64,000 nucleotides of DNA, taken from NCBI GenBank assembly GCA_016806645.1, contig JACSYO010001703.1:1052501-1116500 (forward strand), given 5' to 3'. The stretch's first letter is position 1. The number at the start of each line of letters is the position of its first letter. Both the position numbers and the translations under genes were made by a program. Under the pieces are notes generated by a model. The model was not told the DNA's origin, searched no databases, and saw only the letters and a list, made by a program, of their open reading frames with translations. The stretch is from Ophiodon elongatus (Eukaryota; Chordata; Actinopteri; Perciformes; Hexagrammidae). Positions 58,110 to 64,000 of the stretch are shown in pieces.

Positions 58110-58420
58110 ATTTTGAAGCGTGAACGCAGTCGGGAGAAGTAAAAACAACGGCGCTGTCACTCGGGGCAGCGTTATCGGCTGTTACCGCTGTATGAGAGCA
58201 GTGCAGGGCGGCCGTGAGGTAACCAGTGGAGCATGCTCACGTGCACTAACATGCATGTGCGGCCAGCCCGGCAATGTCAACAAAGCACAAGGATGCTCGG
58301 GTTACACACCAGAGGAGTGATTTATTTTTCTGCTCAGGTTAACATTACTCCACACATCTTTCCATAGAAAGTAGTTGCTACATCAATGCTCTGAATATCT
58401 ATAGAGAATCTTTAACTAGC
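58110..58420 (+). repeat. CpG-rich patch, probably dispersed repeat family H
   Basis: CpG-dense sequence including GGCGCTGTCACTCGGGGCAG, GCAGGGCGGCCGTGAGGTAA and GCGGCCAGCCCGGCAATGTC. It is followed by TTGCTACATCAATGCTCTGA shared with 21940. The shared end suggests a mobile repeat rather than an aldh1a3 CpG island. Confidence 0.5.
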
Positions 58421-59284
58421 AAAGGGAAAGTCAAGAGCACAATTTCACACCTGAATTATTTTGCTGTGTCTTTCAGTCCAGGCAATGAAAGTAATGAAAG
58501 AGGCTGAATTAATCCTGCAGCACAATATTTACATCGCACCACGGCAGCTTCGATCGGCTTCTGTTGACCTATTTGGACAGACTGTTCATCAGCTGTGCAA
58601 AGGTGTTATGAGTTGTGATGTCCTTTGCAAATTTGGTTTTCGCACCTGGGCCTAGTGAAGTTGAATGGAGTTGAACACATGCAAACAAATGCTTTTGTTC
58701 ATGAGGACAAAGGTGCTTGTTTGCACTCAACACAGTCTGCTATTGTTTCCCCTTCATCGCTTCTTGTCACTCTTTATGTCAAAGTTTAATTAGGACAACG
58801 GGCTTTCGCAGGCTCATTTCTCACTTCAGCAACTTTCTAACACTTCATAATGAGAGAGACTCAAAGGGATTTCATGAAGGGGGAAGGGGGGACTTGGCAG
58901 GATAGTTAAGTTGGGAAACAATATGAAATGCAAAGCATGGGCCCAGACCCATGCAAATAAGCAGGAACCTGCACTGGATTCATTGCTCAAACAGGTTGAG
59001 GGATTAACAGCAAGTGAGAGATCAACATTGCCACCATACACGTTCTTTAGATGAGGCTAGAAAACAAGTATTTATTAGCATATGGAACAAAGCCACTGTA
59101 GTTTTTTATCAAATGGTACTTAAACTGGAGGAAATGGTGAGTTGTTCTGGGACTATTTTCAGCAGTGGATTAATTAACATTTGGTGCTCTGGAGAGTATT
59201 TCTGTCACCCAGTGCAACAGTGTCTCATTGACATTTTAACAGTTGAGGTCTATGGCACAGAGGAAGAAGAAATATCGGTCTTTG
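58421..59284. other. aldh1a3 upstream region, repeat-free
   Basis: Balanced composition, no repeats or exons. A candidate for regulatory sequence by position only. Confidence 0.35.
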
Positions 59285-59326
59285 AAACACACAACACTTG
59301 TTACAGTCATTGTAGCTGTGTGTGTA
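59285..59326. repeat. 42-bp direct repeat, left copy
   Basis: Begins AAACACACAACACTTGTTAC and ends GTAGCTGTGTGTGTA. Identical to 59753-59794. Confidence 0.96.
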
Positions 59327-59752
59327 TTTTATTTTTCAGTTTTCATCTCAGTTCAATTTTATTTGTATAGCCTAAAATCAAAAGTTATAAATGTGCTTAA
59401 GAGAGCTTTAAAATTTGAACAATATACGTAATTATTTGTCCTTGGACCCTCGAATTTGTAGTTTTTCTACTCGTGGAAGTGATCAGTGATCAGAGCAATC
59501 TTAGGTTGTCACTATGACATTGACCATTTTTTATGTATAACGAAAATTGTTTTAATGTTTTGTAACTCATATTGTACTTCATATTTAGTGTGATGTAAAC
59601 CTATCGCTCCCCATAATTAAGATCAAGTTATTTGTCTTCTAGATCATTTGAGTACAGGATGACACAGCAGTGCATCTTTAAAAATAAAAATTCTAAAATG
59701 CATCTGTAACCCTTGAACTGTATAAGTCCATCATGTTTTCAAGTCAAAAACA
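59327..59752. repeat. inserted 426-bp copy of aldh1a3 intron-3 sequence
   Basis: A near-identical copy of 55794-56220 in the same orientation, placed between 42-bp perfect direct repeats. There are no inverted termini. The minus-strand reading ends GAAAACTGAAAAATAAAA, weakly A-rich. This looks like a templated or retroposed insertion with target-site duplication. Confidence 0.9.
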
Positions 59753-59794
59753 AAACACACAACACTTGTTACAGTCATTGTAGCTGTGTGTGTA
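59753..59794. repeat. 42-bp direct repeat, right copy
   Basis: Perfect match to 59285-59326. The first three A residues could instead belong to the insert end. Confidence 0.96.
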
Positions 59795-60489
59795 CGTGGG
59801 ATTGGTGGACAAATATGAGAAGAGCTATCCTTTAAAAAGGATTAGACTAATACTGCGTCCCTATTTCTCCCCCCTGTTTTGGGGAAAGTAAACTGTTTCC
59901 ATTGGTTTGCTAATTTTCAGAACAGAAAATATTTTTAAATAAATAAAATAAATCTAAAAGGTTTTTCATACATTGTTTCATCATATTTTACAGTTGCTTT
60001 GGTTCAGTTTCCACAGCAGAGCTTCAATATTCAAGTCAATAAATGTCAAGAGCTGAGCTGACTGACACTAAATTATTATCCTAACTGTAAACAAAATATA
60101 GTGTGCTATCAATGAGGGAGGTCAAAATGGGTTTGAAAAAATGTCTTCATATTTCTGCCAATATTATCCTGATGGGCAGCATCATAACACAGTTGCTATC
60201 ACTTCACCTCTAAAATACATGCCTTAAAATGTTTTATTATACTGTCTTTCTGTTGTGTTGCTGTATAAGTTTTGTTTTACTGTTCAAAAACATTGCAGTA
60301 TAAATATAGGATTTACATAGACATAACAACACTACAATAGTAGTTCAATCAGGAGAGACCAGTCAGATAAAGAAAATATAATTGTTTATTATTAATAGAT
60401 GATATGTGGCGATAATCTTTGCCGCTTGGACACTACAGGGAGATTTGTAATTGAGGGCCTTCTGCCCCGATGAATCCCAAGATGAATCC
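59795..60489. other. upstream spacer, no recognised feature
   Basis: No gene seen. The right part (60364-60489) may extend the neighbouring repeat C copy. Confidence 0.4.
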
Positions 60490-60612
60490 CCCCCGTGAAG
60501 TCCAGACCTGGTGGTGGCGGTGGCTGATGAGGCTGATGGATCTGTGAAGACTGGGCGGAGATAGGGAGGTGGAGGGGTGCGTAACAGCAACATGAATGAA
60601 CTGGAGATAGAG
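60490..60612 (-). repeat. dispersed repeat family C, minus copy
   Basis: The reverse complement has CAGTTCATTCATGTTGCTGT, ACGCACCCCTCCACCTCC and CCGCCACCACCAGGTCTGGA. It shows what follows AGGTCT when no Tc1 is present. Confidence 0.75.
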
Positions 60613-63600
60613 AGACAGTCATATTTAAAAGAGAGCGCAGCAAGATCAAAGGCTAAGCATGTAATTGTTTTGTTGTGCTTATTGGATAGAGGAGACCAGC
60701 TGATCTAAACAGCTGGTGTCATGATTGACAGCCCCTAAAAATGACAGCAAGTAAATAAAGAGTGAGCATGCGTGAGAAGTGATTGGCAGATGTATTAGGA
60801 ATAAATTACGGGTTTAGGCATGCAAGAGTATGGTCTTCATGACTGAACTTATGCTACAGCTTCATTTGATTCTCATATTGTTGTTTTTGGCAGTTTGCCA
60901 TAAACAGCAGACGATGTTTTTCATTAAGCGAAAATTACTTTTCTCTTTTTCCCGTCAGGATTTGAATGCACATGCAGCACCAGCCACAGGTAGCCAGCCA
61001 GAAGCAGACGGGTTACCGAGAGGCAAAGTATCATGGGAGTAAAGTAAAAAAGTATGTTATCATGTATGAATAGACCCAAAATGAACACTGTAAGTGGACA
61101 ACTTGATTACTATGAGCAAATTATTTAAACAGCATTTGTCGAGGAATGATTCCTTCCCAAGCTGTTAAATCCATAAAAGCAGTTGATCACTATAAACCCT
61201 TTACTCTGTACCAGATTGAGTCAAAAGCTTATTTGAAATCAACAAGGAATAAAAAAGTTGTTGTTTTGGTTGACAAGATGTGAAGTGTGTGGAAATATGA
61301 TATTTTGTATGATACTTTAGTGTAAATCAAATCTGACCTTTATAAAGTCTGCTTCTGCAGATCTCGGGACATGGGCAACTGTAAGAAGGTGTGACCACTC
61401 TGTGATAATGAAGTTCATAAAGTTCTACAGCAGATAGGGAATATTCAATCGTCCAGCTGTCAGGAGAGCGTCCTGTCGTGGGAAAGTGGAGCCAGGTTCC
61501 AGGCCCGGCTGCTCAGGCTGATGGTCACTGCACACCTTCTAATGACGGTCAGCAGGCTTCAAGGCCAATCACAATCACGACCCAGATAGCTAACATCAGA
61601 ATGATGTGTTTTGTTGAGAGCTTGACGTCTATCATTCATTTCAGCTGCAATACTCAAATTAGGAGAATGTGATAAAACCAGAGATGATATAAGTGAAAAA
61701 TAAAGGGATCCATGTGCAAACTGGGGCGATACAGCAGAGAAAGCACAGGGAATTATAACGGCAATTTACCTCATAGAATTCCATGGTGTCGGAAATAGAG
61801 AAGTGTATGAAGTGCAACGCTGCACTCTTTTGCACATGCAGGTCTGTGTATTGTGATATAACTAAGCTTTATGGAGTGCAAAATAACAATAGAAGAGTAT
61901 ATCAAAACAAACAAAATCAAACCTTCACAATACAAAAGTATAATAAAAACAACATACAGGTTGTGAAGAAATAATATATCCCCAAAAATATAATGATACA
62001 ATAAGATATATGAGATACTATAAAAGGGTGTATGAATAGGAAAGAAAGCATACATTGACCATGCAGGAGATGAATATGAAAAAAGCAAGCCACTCTACTT
62101 TTTGCTCATTCATACTTCACACATGATGATAACAATATAAAATTTTATAGCAATAAAATAGTACAAAGGTACAGCACCAAGACCAAGTACAGCCTCAAAA
62201 TGTAATTGACTTGAACAACTAAAGTAGCAGCTACAGCAGCTGAGACCAGAGTGTATCGCAGTCTAATACAAAAGAAAAAGAGCAATAAGGGAATGAAGTC
62301 AAAATTAAGATATGTATTAAGCTGTTCCATTAATTTAGGGCACAAATGATTTATTATAAGGAAACAAATTGATTAAGTCAAGGAACCAAATTATTATAAT
62401 GTGGGAACAAGATATGTAACAAAGAAATAGTGTAATTTTAGGGTCCCAATGACTGATTGATCAAAAACTCTTCATTTTAAAGTTTAAAAACTTGGTTAGG
62501 GAAAGACTGTCTTCATGGCAAACAAGAAGCAACAGTAACATTCTTGAATACCTCCAAATGCCCACTTTGAGAATCTCATAGATATGATCTTGACTATAAA
62601 TATCATTCTTACCTTGAGCTGCTTTCTCTTTAACCTCAAAGCACTCTCCCGCGTCTGTCTCTTATTGGTCTGGACTTTCAGTCACACTGCTGCAGATGGA
62701 CACATGCAGACAGAAAGTAGAAGAGAGAGGGGGAAGGTAGAGAAAAATAGAACAATTCAGATGGGAAACGATGGACAGATAGAGAAAAGAGGGAGAGAAA
62801 GAGAAGGAGAGAGGGAAGGAGGGAGAGTCTGAAGCACTGAGATAACTCTGTCCAGGTGTTCAGAGCCAAACAAAGGCTCTTTTCAGGCCCGGATGAGAAC
62901 GCACCGCTCCTCCACTTGTTGCAAAATATACAGGATAGATAAAAGAGCACAGAACAGGAAGGAGCTTACACTCTGTTACCGCACCAAAGTTTGGACCAGG
63001 GGAAAGCCTACCCAATTACATGAGCCTCATTGCTGCCAGTAAACAAGAGTAAAGAGCTGAGGTCAGAACTGTGAACACTGACAATAAGGGAATTGTGTTA
63101 CATTGCAGTTGCAGCAAGTATCATGTGTTTGAGGGTTCTCAGGATCAAAGTTTATGGAATAATAAGAAGAGAGAGGTAAATACGGCTACAGGACAGTACA
63201 CCTTCCCTCCCAGTAGTTACAATAATATACAACAGCAGCAAATAGGTCTTGAAGGAAACATAATACTGACTGGATTCTGTTTTCTATGTTGTTATTTAAC
63301 ATATCTGGCAAGTCATTAAATGTTGATACTGAATACATACCAGCTAAATAAAATTGCAGACTATTCAGAGTCAGACAATACTGTAAACATTGTAATATTA
63401 TACATTGTACAACTAAATGTGAAAGCACATCAAGTTATATCTCAAACCTGACCTGAATTTATCCTCACATTAATGATGCATTAATAATGAAACAGTCTAC
63501 TTTATACACTATTTACTTTACACAACATAAATTACTTACATTCCCTGAGAACGATCTAGAGCCCCATCCCTTTCATTTTGAAGGCCAGAGGTCCACACCA

Positions 63601-63844
63601 GAGGTCTTATTGTTCCCATGAACACAAATTGACTGAACACTCCTCTGTCACATTTTATTAATCTCTAGGCATCAATCTTTTTACTCAGTTGATCTGTCCA
63701 TTCAACAACTAGGGCGGACAAAATAAAAGTCACATGTTGCTGACTTGGAGAGTAAGATGGGAGTTTAAACTGGGATACAAAGGCCACCTCCCACACTTTT
63801 CACTGCACTACCCATCAAACAACATAGAGGATGTAGAGAGTGCA
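60613..63844. other. upstream spacer, no recognised gene
   Basis: No exons recognised. There is a purine-rich GA/GGGA tract at 62720-62826. The asb7 or lins1 genes that flank ALDH1A3 in human are not visible. Confidence 0.4.
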
Positions 63845-63975
63845 GACAGCGTTAGAAGAAGTATTCAGATCCTTTAGTGTAGTAAAAGTAGTCGAGGTTA
63901 CTAATAACACATTGCTAAGATACTCCACAACAAATACAATTCCTGCATTCGAAACCTTACAAAAATTAGGTTTGA
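63845..63975 (+). repeat. common teleost interspersed repeat (AGAAGTATTCAGATCC type)
   Basis: Contains TTAGAAGAAGTATTCAGATC, AGTAAAAGTAGTCGAGG and ATTCCTGCATTCGAAACCTT, diagnostic of a very abundant fish repeat. Confidence 0.75.
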
Positions 63976-64000
63976 GGAACTTTTAACTGGTTCTTAAACA
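63970..64000 (-). mobile_element. start of a second MITE-like copy, cut by the window edge
   Basis: GAGGAACTTTTAACTGGTTC followed by TTAAA is identical to the reverse complement of the right end of the element at 36740-37328. Confidence 0.6.

Noticed and set aside
1..64000. CRISPR arrays, phage or bacterial defence genes
   Set aside because: The tandem arrays lack regular spacers, and all coding evidence is spliced vertebrate genes or eukaryotic transposons.

Overview
This is a vertebrate nuclear window, almost certainly from a teleost fish and probably an acanthomorph. The evidence is short exons separated by repeat-rich introns with GT/AG splice sites, together with fish mobile elements: a Rex3-type LINE, a Tc1-like transposon, L2-like LINE tails, a Gmr1-like Ty3/gypsy fragment, tRNA-derived SINEs, and many CA, TA and GA microsatellites. 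No bacterial-type operons, CRISPR arrays or defence islands are present. Most long open frames are repeat artefacts. The real genes are in short spliced exons.

Two genes are supported, both on the minus strand. The first, aldh1a3 (retinaldehyde dehydrogenase 3), is complete. Thirteen coding exons from 57482 down to 36446 join in phase into a 511-residue protein, and the catalytic Asn181, Glu280 and Cys314 are all present. A TATA box and a GC box lie just upstream of its start codon. The second is the 5' part of lrrk1, a ROCO-family kinase. Four exons between 14438 and 2522 encode its N-terminal ankyrin-repeat region, and the rest of the gene runs off the left edge. The order aldh1a3 then lrrk1, head to tail on one strand, matches human ALDH1A3-LRRK1 on chromosome 15q26.

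Layout: 1-14438 holds lrrk1 exons and introns with a dead Tc1 element (4023-5691), a SINE, and a Rex3 element (10097-12811) bounded by a perfect 30-bp target-site duplication. 14439-36445 is lrrk1 5' intron, its probable promoter near 23.2-23.5 kb, and the spacer to aldh1a3. It is filled with L2 tails, minisatellites, dispersed repeats and a decayed Gmr1-like retroelement (30838-32947) whose integrase lies upstream of its reverse transcriptase. 36446-57482 is aldh1a3. 57483-64000 is upstream sequence with no recognisable gene.

The points most worth a second look are these. (1) A 426-bp copy of aldh1a3 intron-3 sequence is inserted about 1.8 kb upstream of the gene between 42-bp perfect direct repeats. 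(2) Two aldh1a3 splice acceptors are built from microsatellites: (TG)n before the catalytic-cysteine exon, and (CT)n before exon 12. (3) The retroelement has a copia-like domain order. (4) Rex3 inserted beside a possible mobile-helicase remnant. I found no convincing undescribed biological system.
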